A stretch of 64,000 bases of DNA from Pseudomonas shahriarae (GTDB taxonomy: Bacteria; Pseudomonadota; Gammaproteobacteria; Pseudomonadales; Pseudomonadaceae), in assembly GCF_014268455.2 (NCBI RefSeq), contig NZ_CP077085.1:1984001-2048000 (forward strand). Reading direction: 5' to 3'. The position numbers were made by a program, and so were the translations under genes. Shown here one piece after another: positions 18,488 through 27,370 of this stretch (the first letter of the stretch is position 1; each line of letters opens with the position of its first letter). The notes beneath the pieces were generated by a model, which did no database searches, was not told the DNA's origin, and saw nothing but the letters and a program-made list of their open reading frames with translations.

Positions 18488-19114
18488 TCAGTCGAGGCTG
18501 TAGCGCACCGACAACGTGCCCTTCTTCTCCGACAGGCCGAGGATCGTGACCTGGCCGACTTGGGCGAGGGCCTGTACGTGAGTGCCGCCGCAGGCGTAGG
18601 GCGGCAGATCACCAAAACCTACTTCCCGGGAGCCGCTTTGCAGCGTCATTTGGCGCGGTAAATCTGCGGCGATCCATTGGTTGACCTGTTGTTGCAGGGC
18701 ATCGGCCTCCATGTTCTGGGCGAATTCCCCACGGATAAAACTGATCTTGCCTTCGCCTGGCCAGTGGTGGGCCTTGATCGGCATCCAGCCCAGGGTCTCA
18801 CCGGCGTTGCCAATCAGATGCCCTGCCGAATGCAGGCGTGTATGCAGGGCGCGGCGCTCGCCGTCGACCCGCGCTTGCTGGAGCCCGAGTGCGACGGGCT
18901 GGTCCACGTAGTGCACGATGCGCTCGGCTTCCTGCACCACTTTCAACACGTTGCTGTCTCCCAGCCACCCCGTATCAAAAGGCTGGCCGCCACCCTGGGG
19001 GTGGAAAATGGTGGAGTGCAGCACCACCGCAAACTGCTGCTCAAACGGCGTGCACTCCAGCACATCAACATCGGCAACCAGGTGGTCATGGGTAAAAAAC
19101 AGGCGCTGGGTCAT
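18488..19114 (-). CDS. Alanyl-tRNA editing protein (AlaX-like deacylase)
   Basis: 208-aa freestanding homologue of the AlaRS editing domain. Metal-binding motifs: HSAGH (in RLHSAGHLIG) and CGGTH (about residue 178). FHPQGGGQPFDTG is the conserved N-terminal loop. The enzyme hydrolyses mischarged Ser- or Gly-tRNA(Ala) in trans. No catalytic synthetase domain is present, consistent with length. Divergent from the LysR gene at 19205, so that regulator could control it, although nothing beyond position shows this. Confidence 0.9.
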   Translation of the reverse strand: MTQRLFFTHDHLVADVDVLECTPFEQQFAVVLHSTIFHPQGGGQPFDTGWLGDSNVLKVVQEAERIVHYVDQPVALGLQQARVDGERRALHTRLHSAGHLIGNAGETLGWMPIKAHHWPGEGKISFIRGEFAQNMEADALQQQVNQWIAADLPRQMTLQSGSREVGFGDLPPYACGGTHVQALAQVGQVTILGLSEKKGTLSVRYSLD

Positions 19115-19204
19115 CGTCTACATCCGCATCAGGGCTCTAAACAGCAGTATAAGTAGTGCGCCAATGGGTGATAATCCGCTGAAATCTCAATGGACTTGTG
19201 CGTC

Positions 19205-20137
19205 ATGAGCATCAATCTTCCTTTGCCGCTGCTGGGCGAAATGGCGATTTTCGTCAAGGTGGTGGAAACCGGCAGCTTCTCCGAGGCGGCTCGCCAACTG
19301 GGGGCGTCGCCATCGGCGGTGAGTCGCAGCATCTCGCGCCTGGAGCAGGCCCTGGCCACGCGGCTGCTGCAGCGCACCACACGCAAATTGCGCTTGAGCG
19401 AAGGTGGCGAAGAGGTTTTCAAACGCTGCCAGGAAATGGTCAGCGCGGCGCGCTCAGTGATGGAAATCAGCGGCCAGTACACCCACGAAGCCGAAGGACT
19501 GGTGCGGGTCAGTGTGCCCAAGGCGGTCGGGCGGTTTGTGGTGCATCCGCATATGCCAGAGTTCTTGCGGCGTTATCCCAAGGTCGATGTGCAGTTGATC
19601 CTCGAAGATCGGCAGGTGGATTTGATTGATGACAATGTCGACCTGAGCATCCGCATCACCGATAGCCCGCCACCGGGGTTGGTAGGGCGCCAGTTATTAC
19701 CGATTGAGCATTTGTTGTGTGCCACGCCGCAGTATCTGGCTGCCCACGGTACGCCGCTGCATCCCCATGATTTGCTGGGGCACAGTTGCATCTACCTGGG
19801 CGAAACGCCGGGGGATGCGCGCTGGAAATTCCGCCAGGCGGGCAAAACAGTGACGGTGGGGGTACGCGGGCGGTATGCGGCCAATCACACGGGGGTGCGG
19901 CTGGATGCGGTGTTGCAGGATGTAGGGATTGGCAGCTTGCCGTACTTCACCGCGCGGCATGCCTTGGAGGAGGGGCGGTTGGTGCAGGTCCTGGCGCAAT
20001 GGGATTTCATTGCCTCGTACCATGGGGATGCCTGGTTGCTGCATTCGCCCACACGCTACCTGCCGCCGAAATTGCGGGTGTTTATTGATTATCTGGTGGA
20101 GTGCATGGCTAAGGAGCCTACATTGCATCGGCGGTAG
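19205..20137 (+). CDS. LysR family transcriptional regulator
   Basis: 310 aa. The N-terminal winged HTH (FSEAARQLGASPSAVSRSISRLEQALATRLLQRTTRKLRLSEGG, split over residues about 25-68) is followed by a periplasmic-binding-protein-like effector domain (about 90-300). Architecture matches the DhcR/AaeR-like subgroup (LPLPLLGEMAIFVKVVETGSFS). ATG 19205 is used; an ATG at 19190 gives a slightly longer form. Divergently placed to the AlaX gene. The effector is unknown. Confidence 0.88.
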   Translation: MSINLPLPLLGEMAIFVKVVETGSFSEAARQLGASPSAVSRSISRLEQALATRLLQRTTRKLRLSEGGEEVFKRCQEMVSAARSVMEISGQYTHEAEGLVRVSVPKAVGRFVVHPHMPEFLRRYPKVDVQLILEDRQVDLIDDNVDLSIRITDSPPPGLVGRQLLPIEHLLCATPQYLAAHGTPLHPHDLLGHSCIYLGETPGDARWKFRQAGKTVTVGVRGRYAANHTGVRLDAVLQDVGIGSLPYFTARHALEEGRLVQVLAQWDFIASYHGDAWLLHSPTRYLPPKLRVFIDYLVECMAKEPTLHRR

Positions 20138-20168
20138 GCGCGCGATCGAGAATGTGGAGCAGGTTAGT

Positions 20169-20274
20169 GTGGGAGCGGGCTTGCCCGCGATGGCTGAGTG
20201 TCAGTCGATACATTGGTTGACTGATACACCGCTATCGCGGGCAAGCCCGCTCCCACACAAGCCCGCTCCCACAT
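20169..20274. repeat. REP doublet plus an extra REP half
   Basis: GTGGGAGCGGGCTTGCCCGCGATGG and the inverted TATCGCGGGCAAGCCCGCTCCCAC, followed by a second truncated AAGCCCGCTCCCACA. Located between the convergent LysR and PA2817-type genes. Confidence 0.88.
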
Positions 20275-20297
20275 TTGGATCTTTGGTGCTTTTGAGA

Positions 20298-20705
20298 TCA
20301 GTGCTTGGGCTGGTCGTTGGACATGGCCAGCAATTGCTTTTCCTGGTTCCAGTCGAACGGTTCGTCGTTCTGTTCGGCTTCGAAACGACGTTCTTCCAGG
20401 GCCTGGTACAGGTCCAGCTCATCGTCGGGCATGAAGTGCAGGCAGTCACCGCCGAAGAACCACAACAGGTCGCGCGGTACCAGATGGGCAATCTGCGGGT
20501 AGCGCAGGATGACCTGGCTCATCATGTCCTGGCCCAGGTATTGGCTTTCGATCGGGTCGATGGGCAGCAGGGCCCGCAGTTCATCAAAGCGTTCCAGGAA
20601 CAGCGCGTGACTTTCCTCGGGAACCTGTTCGGCTTCGCCGACGGCAACCAGGATGCTGCGCAGGTGGTCGAGCAAGACGAGATGATCGGCAACGACGTTG
20701 GACAC
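20298..20705 (-). CDS. PA2817-family conserved protein
   Basis: 135-aa soluble acidic protein starting with GTG (20705). Recognisable stretches include HALFLERFDELRALLPIDP and LVPRDLLWFFGGDCLHFMPDDEL, which I associate with the PA2817 family of pseudomonads. No catalytic motif, signal or transmembrane helix. Function unknown. In P. aeruginosa this family is encoded beside the same long acyl-CoA dehydrogenase, as here (gene at 20782), separated by a terminator. Confidence 0.75.
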   Translation of the reverse strand: MSNVVADHLVLLDHLRSILVAVGEAEQVPEESHALFLERFDELRALLPIDPIESQYLGQDMMSQVILRYPQIAHLVPRDLLWFFGGDCLHFMPDDELDLYQALEERRFEAEQNDEPFDWNQEKQLLAMSNDQPKH

Positions 20706-20724
20706 GAGAGTAAGTCCTCAAAAG

Positions 20725-20767
20725 CAAAAACGGGCGCGAGAGTATATAGCCCTCGCGCCCGTTTTTA
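20725..20767 (-). terminator. Hairpin between the acyl-CoA dehydrogenase and PA2817-family genes
   Basis: AAAAACGGGCGCGAG / CTCGCGCCCGTTTTT, a 13-15 bp stem with A-tract and T-tract on opposite sides. It can therefore terminate in either direction. It lies 15 bp after the stop of the minus-strand gene 20782-23235. Confidence 0.88.
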
Positions 20768-20781
20768 TATGACGGTTGGTC

Positions 20782-23235
20782 TCAGCGGACTCTGCCGGGC
20801 GCCTGGGCCAGCTCCTCTTTGCTGAAGTCATCCACGTCGATCACCTTGCGCCGCGCCACTTCCGCGTCGCGCAGGGTTTGCGCTTCAGCCGGTTGCAGCA
20901 CGCCTGCTTCCAGTGCGGCGTCGATGGCGTGTTCCCCGGCGCGCGGCTTGACCTGGCCACTTTTGAGGGCGCTGTGGAGTTTCTTTTGCAGCGGGTGGCT
21001 GGCACCCAGTAGGTCATAGGCGTGTTGCAACGCGCCGACCGGATCTTCCGCCGATTGCGGGCGATAGCAGCCAGCCAGCAGTTCTTCCAGGGTCGGGTCG
21101 CCCTTGGCTCGGCCAATCACTGCGGCGACTTCAGCGTCCAGTGCATCGGACGGGCCTTTATGGCGACGCCCGAATGGGAACACGATGACCCGCATCAGGC
21201 AGCCCAGCACTTTGTTGGGGAAGTTGCTAAGTAACTCATCCAGCGCGCGTTCCGATTGGCCAAGGCTTTCTTCCATGGCCCAGGCAAACAGCGGTTCCAG
21301 ATGATCCGGGGAGTCGAGGTCGTGGTAGCGCTTGAGCGCCGCCGAGGCCAGGTACATATGGCTGAGTACATCCCCCAGCCGTGCCGACAGGCGTTCACGA
21401 CGCTTCAGCTCACCACCCAGCAGCATCATGCTCAGGTCTGCCAGCAGGGCGAACGCGGCGGCCTGGCGGTTGAGGGCGCGGAAGTAACCCTGGCTCAAGC
21501 GGTTGCCCGGGGCTTTTTCGAAGTGGCCCAGGCCCAGGTTCAACACCAGGGTGCTGGCGGCGTTGCTCACCGCAAAACCGATATGTTGCAGCAACAGCCC
21601 ATCGAACTCCTTGAGTGCCTGGTCGCGATCTTCACGACCGGCGAGGGCCATTTCCTTGAGGACGAATGGATGGCAGCGAATCGCCCCCTGGCCGAAGATC
21701 ATCAGGTTGCGCGAAAGGATATTCGCCCCTTCCACGGTGATGAAGATCGGCGCCCCCTGCCAGCTGCGGCCCAGGTAGTTGTTGGGGCCCATGATGATGC
21801 CCTTGCCGCCGTGCACGTCCATGGCGTGGCTGATGCACTCGCGGCCGCGCTCGGTCAGGTGGTACTTGAGGATCGCCGAGAGCACCGAAGGTTTTTCCCC
21901 CAGGTCGACCGCATTGGCGGTGAGCATCCGCGCACTGTCCATCAACCAGGCATTCCCGCCGATACGGGCCAGGGCTTCCTGGATGCCCTCGAAGGCGGAC
22001 AGCGGTACGTTGAACTGCTCGCGCACCTGGGCGTACTGGCCGGTCACCAGGCTGGTGAACTTGGCTGCACCGGTGCCCACCGCCGGCAGGGAGATCGAAC
22101 GGCCGACCGACAGGCAGTTCATCAGCATCATCCAGCCCTTGCCGAGCATTTCCTGGCCACCGATCAGGAAGTCCAGGGGAATGAACACATCCTTGCCGGA
22201 GTTGGGGCCGTTCATGAATGCCGCGCCGAGGGGCAGATGACGGCGCCCGATTTCCACGCCGGGGGTGTCGGTGGGGATCAGCGCCAGGCTGATGCCCAGG
22301 TCTTCTTCCTCGCCCAGCAGATGGTCCGGGTCATAGGCCTTGAAGGCCAGGCCCAGCAGGGTCGCGACCGGGCCCAGGGTGATATAGCGTTTTTCCCAGT
22401 TCAGGCGCAGGCCAAGGGTTTCCTTGCCTTGCCATTCGCCCTTGCAGATCACCCCGGTGTCGGGCATCGCGCCGGCATCGGAGCCGGCCAGCGGGCCGGT
22501 CAGGGCAAAGCACGGGATGTCATCGCCACGGGCCAGGCGCGGCAGGTAGTGGTTGCGTTGCTCGTCGGTACCGTAGTGCAACAGCAGCTCGGCCGGGCCC
22601 AGGGAGTTGGGGACCATGACGGTGGAGGCGAGGTCGCCGCTGCGGGTCGCCAGTTTCATTGCCACCTGGGAGTGGGCGTAGGCGGAAAAGCCCTTGCCAC
22701 CGAACTCCTTGGGGATGATCAGGGCGAAGAAACCGTGTTGCTTGATATGGTCCCAGGCCGCTGCCGGCAGGTCCATGGCCTGGCCGATTTCCCAATCGGT
22801 GACCATCGCGCACAGCTCCTCGGTGGGGCCGTCGATAAAAGCCTGTTCCTCTTCGGTCAACTGCACCTTGGGGTAGGCCAGCAGCTTGTCCCAGTCGGGA
22901 CGGCCGCTGAACAGTTCGCCGTCCCACCACACGGTCCCGGCGTCGATGGCATCGCGCTCGGTCTCGGACATCGGCGGCAATACTTTCTGGAACCAGTTGA
23001 ACAGCGGTGCGGTGAAATACTGGCGACGCAGGTCGGGCAGCAGCAGGGGGGCGGCGACTACCGCGAGCAGCACCCAGAACACCAATAGCAACCAGCCCGG
23101 GGCATGGCTGAAGGCGCCCATCGCCAACAGGTAGACGGCGACCACGCCCAGGGCGGGCAGGGGCGCGGTACGACGGTGTGCCAGGTAGGCAATGCCGAGC
23201 ACCAGAACCAGTATCCACAACAACAGCATATTCAA
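20782..23235 (-). CDS. fadE: Long acyl-CoA dehydrogenase (FadE type)
   Basis: 817 aa, the length of E. coli-type FadE (about 814). The N-terminus has two or three hydrophobic helices (MNMLLLWILVLVLGIAYLA and GWLLLVFWVLLAVVAAPLLL), as in FadE. The ACAD core includes FALTGPLAGSD (FAD/substrate contact), the GANILSRNLMIFGQG segment, and a C-terminal DUF1974-type domain. It catalyses the first step of fatty-acid beta-oxidation. The membrane helices distinguish it from soluble ACADs. Standalone on the minus strand, terminator downstream. Paralogues probably exist elsewhere. Confidence 0.9.
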   Translation of the reverse strand: MNMLLLWILVLVLGIAYLAHRRTAPLPALGVVAVYLLAMGAFSHAPGWLLLVFWVLLAVVAAPLLLPDLRRQYFTAPLFNWFQKVLPPMSETERDAIDAGTVWWDGELFSGRPDWDKLLAYPKVQLTEEEQAFIDGPTEELCAMVTDWEIGQAMDLPAAAWDHIKQHGFFALIIPKEFGGKGFSAYAHSQVAMKLATRSGDLASTVMVPNSLGPAELLLHYGTDEQRNHYLPRLARGDDIPCFALTGPLAGSDAGAMPDTGVICKGEWQGKETLGLRLNWEKRYITLGPVATLLGLAFKAYDPDHLLGEEEDLGISLALIPTDTPGVEIGRRHLPLGAAFMNGPNSGKDVFIPLDFLIGGQEMLGKGWMMLMNCLSVGRSISLPAVGTGAAKFTSLVTGQYAQVREQFNVPLSAFEGIQEALARIGGNAWLMDSARMLTANAVDLGEKPSVLSAILKYHLTERGRECISHAMDVHGGKGIIMGPNNYLGRSWQGAPIFITVEGANILSRNLMIFGQGAIRCHPFVLKEMALAGREDRDQALKEFDGLLLQHIGFAVSNAASTLVLNLGLGHFEKAPGNRLSQGYFRALNRQAAAFALLADLSMMLLGGELKRRERLSARLGDVLSHMYLASAALKRYHDLDSPDHLEPLFAWAMEESLGQSERALDELLSNFPNKVLGCLMRVIVFPFGRRHKGPSDALDAEVAAVIGRAKGDPTLEELLAGCYRPQSAEDPVGALQHAYDLLGASHPLQKKLHSALKSGQVKPRAGEHAIDAALEAGVLQPAEAQTLRDAEVARRKVIDVDDFSKEELAQAPGRVR

Positions 23236-23431
23236 TCCTCCGTGAAACCAGGGGCAGAAGCACCCTCAGAGCTTAGCCGGCATCCGGAAAAACGGTGCCT
23301 GAGGGTGTTACGTGGTGTGGCGGGAAGTGCTCGACAGTCACAGGCAGCAGGCGCCGACATTTGGCCGAATCGTCGTTAACCTTCGGTCGGGCCTGTGGTT
23401 AGACTCCAGGCTCGCCTCGGAGAAAATCCCC

Positions 23432-24091
23432 ATGAATGCGTACTTGAGTCCCAGCCGCTTCATCGATAGTGACCACCCCACGGTGGTGGAGTTCGCCGAA
23501 AAACATCGCGGTTCGAGCCGTGATCCCCGTGACCAGGCAGTCAGTCTGTATTACGCCGTGCGCGAAGCGGTACGCTACAACCCTTACACCTTCAGCCGCG
23601 ATCCGCAAACCCTGCGTGGTAGCTACGCCCTGGCTGCCGGGCAGAGCTATTGCGTGCCCAAGGCCACCCTGCTGGCGGCGTGCGCCCGGCATTGCGGCAT
23701 AGCGTCGCGCATTGGCCTGGCCGATGTGCGCAACCATCTGTCGACCCCGCGCCTGATCGAGTTGCTCAAGAGTGATGTGTTCGCCATGCATGGCTACACG
23801 GAGTTGTATCTGGATGGGCGCTGGGTCAAGGCGACCCCGGCGTTCAACCAGCAATTGTGCGAATTGTTCGATGTGCCGCCCTTGGATTTCGACGGAATCA
23901 ACGACAGCGTTTTCCACCCGTTCAACCGCCAGGGCCAGCGCTCCATGGAGTATGTGGTGGACCATGGGCAATTTGCCGAGGTGCCCGAGGAATTCTTCTT
24001 TGCCCACCTGGAAAAGTGTTACCCGCACCTGTTTGGCGAGCATTCGCCGCAATTGTTAGGTGATATGCAGAGCGATTTGAGTCGCGGCTGA
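23432..24091 (+). CDS. Transglutaminase-like cysteine protease-fold protein
   Basis: 219 aa. A transglutaminase-like core spans about residues 30-145: QAVSLYYAVREAVRYNPY, the probable nucleophile C74 in GQSYCVPKATLLAACAR, H121 in AMHGYTELYLDGRW, and the third-position region KATPAFN. This is the Cys-His-(Asp/Asn) order of the superfamily. No signal peptide. ATG 23432 was chosen since upstream codons show no family pattern. Substrate unknown; bacterial members are usually peptidases or amide-processing enzymes. Confidence 0.82.
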   Translation: MNAYLSPSRFIDSDHPTVVEFAEKHRGSSRDPRDQAVSLYYAVREAVRYNPYTFSRDPQTLRGSYALAAGQSYCVPKATLLAACARHCGIASRIGLADVRNHLSTPRLIELLKSDVFAMHGYTELYLDGRWVKATPAFNQQLCELFDVPPLDFDGINDSVFHPFNRQGQRSMEYVVDHGQFAEVPEEFFFAHLEKCYPHLFGEHSPQLLGDMQSDLSRG

Positions 24092-24134
24092 ACCGGCGTA
24101 TGCTGCTCCGGCATTCATCCACTGGGAGGCGGTC

Positions 24135-24752
24135 ATGCTGAAGATCTGGGGTCGTAAAAATTCGTCAAACGTCAGGAAAGCACTGTGGTGCGCCGAGGAA
24201 CTCGGCCTGGACTATGAGGCAATTGATGCGGGCGGGGCCTTTGGTGTGGTCGATACACCGCAGTACCGGGCATTGAATCCCAATGGCCGGGTGCCGATGA
24301 TCGAGGACGGCGAGTTTGTGTTGTGGGAATCCAACACCATCGTGCGTTACCTCTGCGCCAAACAGGCTTCGAGCTGGTACCCCGCCGATCTGCAGGCGCG
24401 GGCCAATGCCGAGAAGTGGATGGACTGGACCACCTCGACCTTTGCCGAACCGTTCAAGACGGTGTTCTGGGGCATTTTGCGCACGCCGGCCGAGCGGCAG
24501 GACTGGGACAGCATCCATGCCGGGCGCAATGCCTGTATCGAGGTGTTGAAAACCGTGGACCAGGCCCTGGCTGAGCAGCCCTACCTGTCCGGCAACGAGA
24601 TCGGCATGGGTGATATTCCCCTGGGCAGCTTTATTTATGCCTGGTTCGAGATGCCGATCGAACGCCCGGCGATGCCCAATCTAGAGGCGTGGTACCGGCG
24701 TTTGCAGCAACGTCCGGCCTATCAAAAAGCGGTAATGACCGCGTTGACTTAA
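24135..24752 (+). CDS. Glutathione S-transferase family protein
   Basis: 205 aa with N-terminal thioredoxin-fold domain (LKIWGRKNSSNVRKALWCAEELGLDYE, residues 2-28) and the cis-Pro/GSH-binding GRVPMIED and WESNTIVRYL motifs (residues 54-76). A helical C-terminal domain follows with YLSGNEIGMGDIPLG near 155-170, the N-capping motif. The active site is the Ser/Asn type (NSSNV), not Tyr. Probable cytosolic detoxification enzyme. It is followed by a 135-bp gap containing a strong hairpin before the ABC genes. Confidence 0.9.
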   Translation: MLKIWGRKNSSNVRKALWCAEELGLDYEAIDAGGAFGVVDTPQYRALNPNGRVPMIEDGEFVLWESNTIVRYLCAKQASSWYPADLQARANAEKWMDWTTSTFAEPFKTVFWGILRTPAERQDWDSIHAGRNACIEVLKTVDQALAEQPYLSGNEIGMGDIPLGSFIYAWFEMPIERPAMPNLEAWYRRLQQRPAYQKAVMTALT

Positions 24753-24792
24753 TACTGACTATTAATACAGGTGACTGTACTTGTGCGGCGCA

Positions 24793-24811
24793 GGCAAGCA
24801 CCATGCTTGCC
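24793..24811. other. Strong stem-loop in the leader of the ABC exporter genes
   Basis: GGCAAGCA / TGCTTGCC with a 3-nt loop, extended outward by GCGCA and TGCGC with one bulge. It lies between the GST gene and the ABC ATPase ATG (24887). No T-run follows, so it may be an mRNA leader structure or a weak GST terminator. Confidence 0.45.
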
Positions 24812-24886
24812 GTGCGCTGCGGTTGTATTAGGTGTGGCGCGCCCTTATCTATTTCTTCTATTCCCTTCCTTGGTGCGTAATCCGAT

Positions 24887-25819
24887 ATGAGTTCCGCTCT
24901 GTCCATCCGGCAGCTAACCAAAACCTACGGCAACGGTTTCCAGGCCCTGAGTGGTATTGATCTGGATGTCGCCGAAGGTGATTTCTTCGCATTGCTCGGC
25001 CCCAACGGTGCCGGCAAATCCACCACCATCGGTATTCTGTCGACCCTGGTCAACAAGACCAGTGGCACGGTGAATATCTTTGGCCATGACCTGGATAAAT
25101 CCCCGGCCGCGCTCAAGCGCTGCATTGGTGTGGTGCCCCAGGAGTTCAATTTCAACCAGTTTGAAAAGACCTTCGATATCGTCGTGACCCAGGCCGGTTA
25201 CTACGGCATCCCGCCGAAAATCGCCAAGGAGCGCGCCGAGCAGTACCTGACCCAGCTGGGGTTGTGGGACAAGCGCGACGTGCCATCACGTTCCTTGTCC
25301 GGCGGCATGAAGCGGCGCCTGATGATCGCCCGCGCCCTGGTGCATGAGCCGCGCCTGCTGATCCTCGACGAACCGACGGCCGGCGTGGACATCGAATTGC
25401 GCCGCTCAATGTGGACCTTCCTCACCGAGCTGAACCAGAAAGGCATCACCATCATCCTCACCACCCATTACCTGGAAGAGGCTGAACAGCTGTGCCGCAA
25501 CATTGGCATCATCGACCACGGCACCATTGTCGAGAACACCAGCATGCGTAACTTGCTGGGCCAGTTGCATGTGGAGACGTTCCTGCTTGACCTGAAAAAC
25601 AACCTGTCCGCGCCCCCTGCGTTGATCGGCTACCCCAACCGCCTGGTGGACAGCCATACCCTGGAAGTGCAGGTCGATAAAACCGTGGGCATCACCGCGC
25701 TGTTCAGCCAACTGGCCTTGCAGAACATTGAAGTGCAGAGCCTGCGCAACAAAACCAATCGCCTGGAGGAGTTGTTCGTGTCCCTGGTGGAGAAGAATCT
25801 GGCGAAGGTGGCGGTATGA
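24887..25819 (+). CDS. ABC transporter ATP-binding protein (YadG-like)
   Basis: 310-aa ATPase. Walker A GPNGAGKST (residues 38-46), signature LSGGM (138-142), Walker B LLILDEPTAGVD (158-169), and the switch His in TTHYLEEAEQ. The C-terminal about 80 residues form the extension seen in DrrA/YadG-type exporters (ABC-2 class). Partner permease overlaps by ATGA at 25816. By family this pair exports a drug, lipid or polysaccharide-like molecule; substrate unresolved. Confidence 0.93.
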   Translation: MSSALSIRQLTKTYGNGFQALSGIDLDVAEGDFFALLGPNGAGKSTTIGILSTLVNKTSGTVNIFGHDLDKSPAALKRCIGVVPQEFNFNQFEKTFDIVVTQAGYYGIPPKIAKERAEQYLTQLGLWDKRDVPSRSLSGGMKRRLMIARALVHEPRLLILDEPTAGVDIELRRSMWTFLTELNQKGITIILTTHYLEEAEQLCRNIGIIDHGTIVENTSMRNLLGQLHVETFLLDLKNNLSAPPALIGYPNRLVDSHTLEVQVDKTVGITALFSQLALQNIEVQSLRNKTNRLEELFVSLVEKNLAKVAV

Positions 25820-26595
25820 ATTCCGAGTTCCAACCCAATCTGGTAGCGCTCAACACCATCGTCTACCGCGAAGTGAAGCGCTTTATGCGCATCTGGCCGC
25901 AGACCCTGCTGCCGCCAGCGATCACCATGGTTCTGTACTTCGTGATCTTCGGGAACCTGATCGGCCGGCAGATTGGCGATATGGGTGGCTTCACCTATAT
26001 GGAATACATCGTGCCTGGGCTGATCATGATGTCGGTGATCACCAACTCCTACGGCAACGTGGTGTCGAGTTTCTTTGGCAGCAAGTTCCAGCGTTCCATT
26101 GAGGAATTGATGGTTTCGCCGGTGTCGCCACACACCATCCTGATCGGCTACACCCTGGGCGGCGTGCTGCGTGGCTTGATGGTCGGGGCGATTGTGACGG
26201 TGCTGTCGATGTTCTTCACCGACCTGCAGGTGCATCACCTGGGGGTGACCATCCTGGTGGTGGTGCTCACGGCGACAATCTTCTCGCTGCTGGGCTTTAT
26301 CAACGCCGTGTTTGCGCGCAACTTCGATGACATCTCGATCATCCCGACCTTTGTGCTGACCCCGCTGACCTACCTGGGCGGCGTGTTCTACTCGATTACC
26401 CTGCTGCCGCCGTTCTGGCAGACCGTGTCGCTGGCCAACCCGGTGCTGCATATGGTCAATGCCTTCCGCTACGGGATCCTGGGCGTGTCGGATATCAAGA
26501 TCAGCGTGGCGATCACCTTTATGATCGTGGCGACGGTGGTGTTGTATCTGGGCTGTGCACGGCTGCTGGTGAGCGGGCGTGGGATGCGTACCTAA
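25816..26595 (+). CDS. ABC-2 type permease (YadH-like)
   Basis: 259-aa integral membrane protein with six hydrophobic segments and the ABC-2 signature region IEELMVSPVSPHTILIGYTLGGVLRG (split, about residues 95-122) and FVLTPLTYLGGVFYSI (about 175-190). It matches YadH length (about 256). It overlaps the ATPase stop, so the pair is translationally coupled and forms the inner-membrane exporter. A REP doublet follows the stop. Confidence 0.92.
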   Translation: MNSEFQPNLVALNTIVYREVKRFMRIWPQTLLPPAITMVLYFVIFGNLIGRQIGDMGGFTYMEYIVPGLIMMSVITNSYGNVVSSFFGSKFQRSIEELMVSPVSPHTILIGYTLGGVLRGLMVGAIVTVLSMFFTDLQVHHLGVTILVVVLTATIFSLLGFINAVFARNFDDISIIPTFVLTPLTYLGGVFYSITLLPPFWQTVSLANPVLHMVNAFRYGILGVSDIKISVAITFMIVATVVLYLGCARLLVSGRGMRT

Positions 26596-26620
26596 GCCAG
26601 GTCTAAAGATGTGTGGGCAT

Positions 26621-26711
26621 ATGTGGGAGCGGGCTTGCCCGCGATAGCGGCGGGTCAGTTAAAGAGGTATTGACTGACACCTTGCAATCGCGGGCAAGCC
26701 CGCTCCCACAT
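26621..26711. repeat. REP doublet (REPIN) 3' of the ABC permease gene
   Basis: ATGTGGGAGCGGGCTTGCCCGCGAT with an inverted ATCGCGGGCAAGCCCGCTCCCACAT, near-perfect arms and a spacer of about 40 bp, between convergent genes. Confidence 0.9.
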
Positions 26712-26734
26712 AAGCCCGCATACACACAGTCGGG

Positions 26735-27280
26735 TCAGGTGTGCAGGGCAATCTCAATCAGCTCATGCAACTCCTCAACCCGCATCGGCGCCGCGTCAAA
26801 CAGAATTCGAAACACCGTCGGCGCCGCCAGCAGATTGATCAGTCGATCCACGCTGGGCAATGCCTGGCCGCTGCCTTGGTAACGGTCCAGGATCACTTGC
26901 AGTTGCCCACCCAGAATCGTCACGCAGTACCCCGGCGTCTGGCTGCACTGCACATCGCGCATCATCGTGCGCCCCGGTTCCGAACTCATCTCGTCCAGGT
27001 ACTGCTCGGCCCAGGCTCGCAGGTCGCCGCGCAGGCTGCCGGTGTTGGCGGGCTCGCTGTCGGGGCGCATGCGGGCCAGGGCGACGTCGGCGAGCAGGGC
27101 TGCGAGGTCGCCCCAGCGCCGGTAGATGGTCGACGGCGTGACCCCGGCGCGTGTGGCAATTTGCGGTACTGTCACGCTGGCGCGCTCTTGCTCTTGCAGT
27201 AGCTGGCGCACCGCCGAATGAACCGATTCTTGTACCCGGGCACTACGGCCCCCCGGGCGGAGGCCTTCTTTTATCGCCAT
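26735..27280 (-). CDS. TetR family transcriptional regulator
   Basis: 181-aa repressor-type protein. The N-terminal HTH is RASVTVPQIATRAGVTPSTIYRRWGDLAALL (in two parts, residues about 33-65), followed by an all-helical ligand domain. It diverges from the MFS gene at 27371 across a 90-bp intergenic region with AAAGC/GCTTT inverted repeats, the classic layout of a TetR repressor with its efflux target. ATG 27280 is the only good start. Ligand unknown. Confidence 0.9.
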   Translation of the reverse strand: MAIKEGLRPGGRSARVQESVHSAVRQLLQEQERASVTVPQIATRAGVTPSTIYRRWGDLAALLADVALARMRPDSEPANTGSLRGDLRAWAEQYLDEMSSEPGRTMMRDVQCSQTPGYCVTILGGQLQVILDRYQGSGQALPSVDRLINLLAAPTVFRILFDAAPMRVEELHELIEIALHT

Positions 27281-27337
27281 GCCAAAACCTTAACACAAAG
27301 AATTTGCTTTAAGCGCGACCCAGTAGCACACTCCACA

Positions 27338-27356
27338 AAAGCAAAATATTAGCTTT
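27338..27356. promoter_or_regulatory. Candidate TetR operator
   Basis: AAAGC(9 nt)GCTTT inverted repeat at 27338-27356, 15 bp before the MFS start. A related AAAG(5)GCTTT element occurs at 27297-27310 near the TetR start. Position between divergent repressor and transporter genes supports an operator; binding is not shown. Confidence 0.45.
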
Positions 27357-27370
27357 AGCGGAGCGTGCCC

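Noticed and set aside
19205..20137. Functional link of this LysR gene with the alanyl-tRNA editing gene
   Set aside because: They are divergent neighbours, but no shared LysR box was seen and no known case of such control comes to mind.
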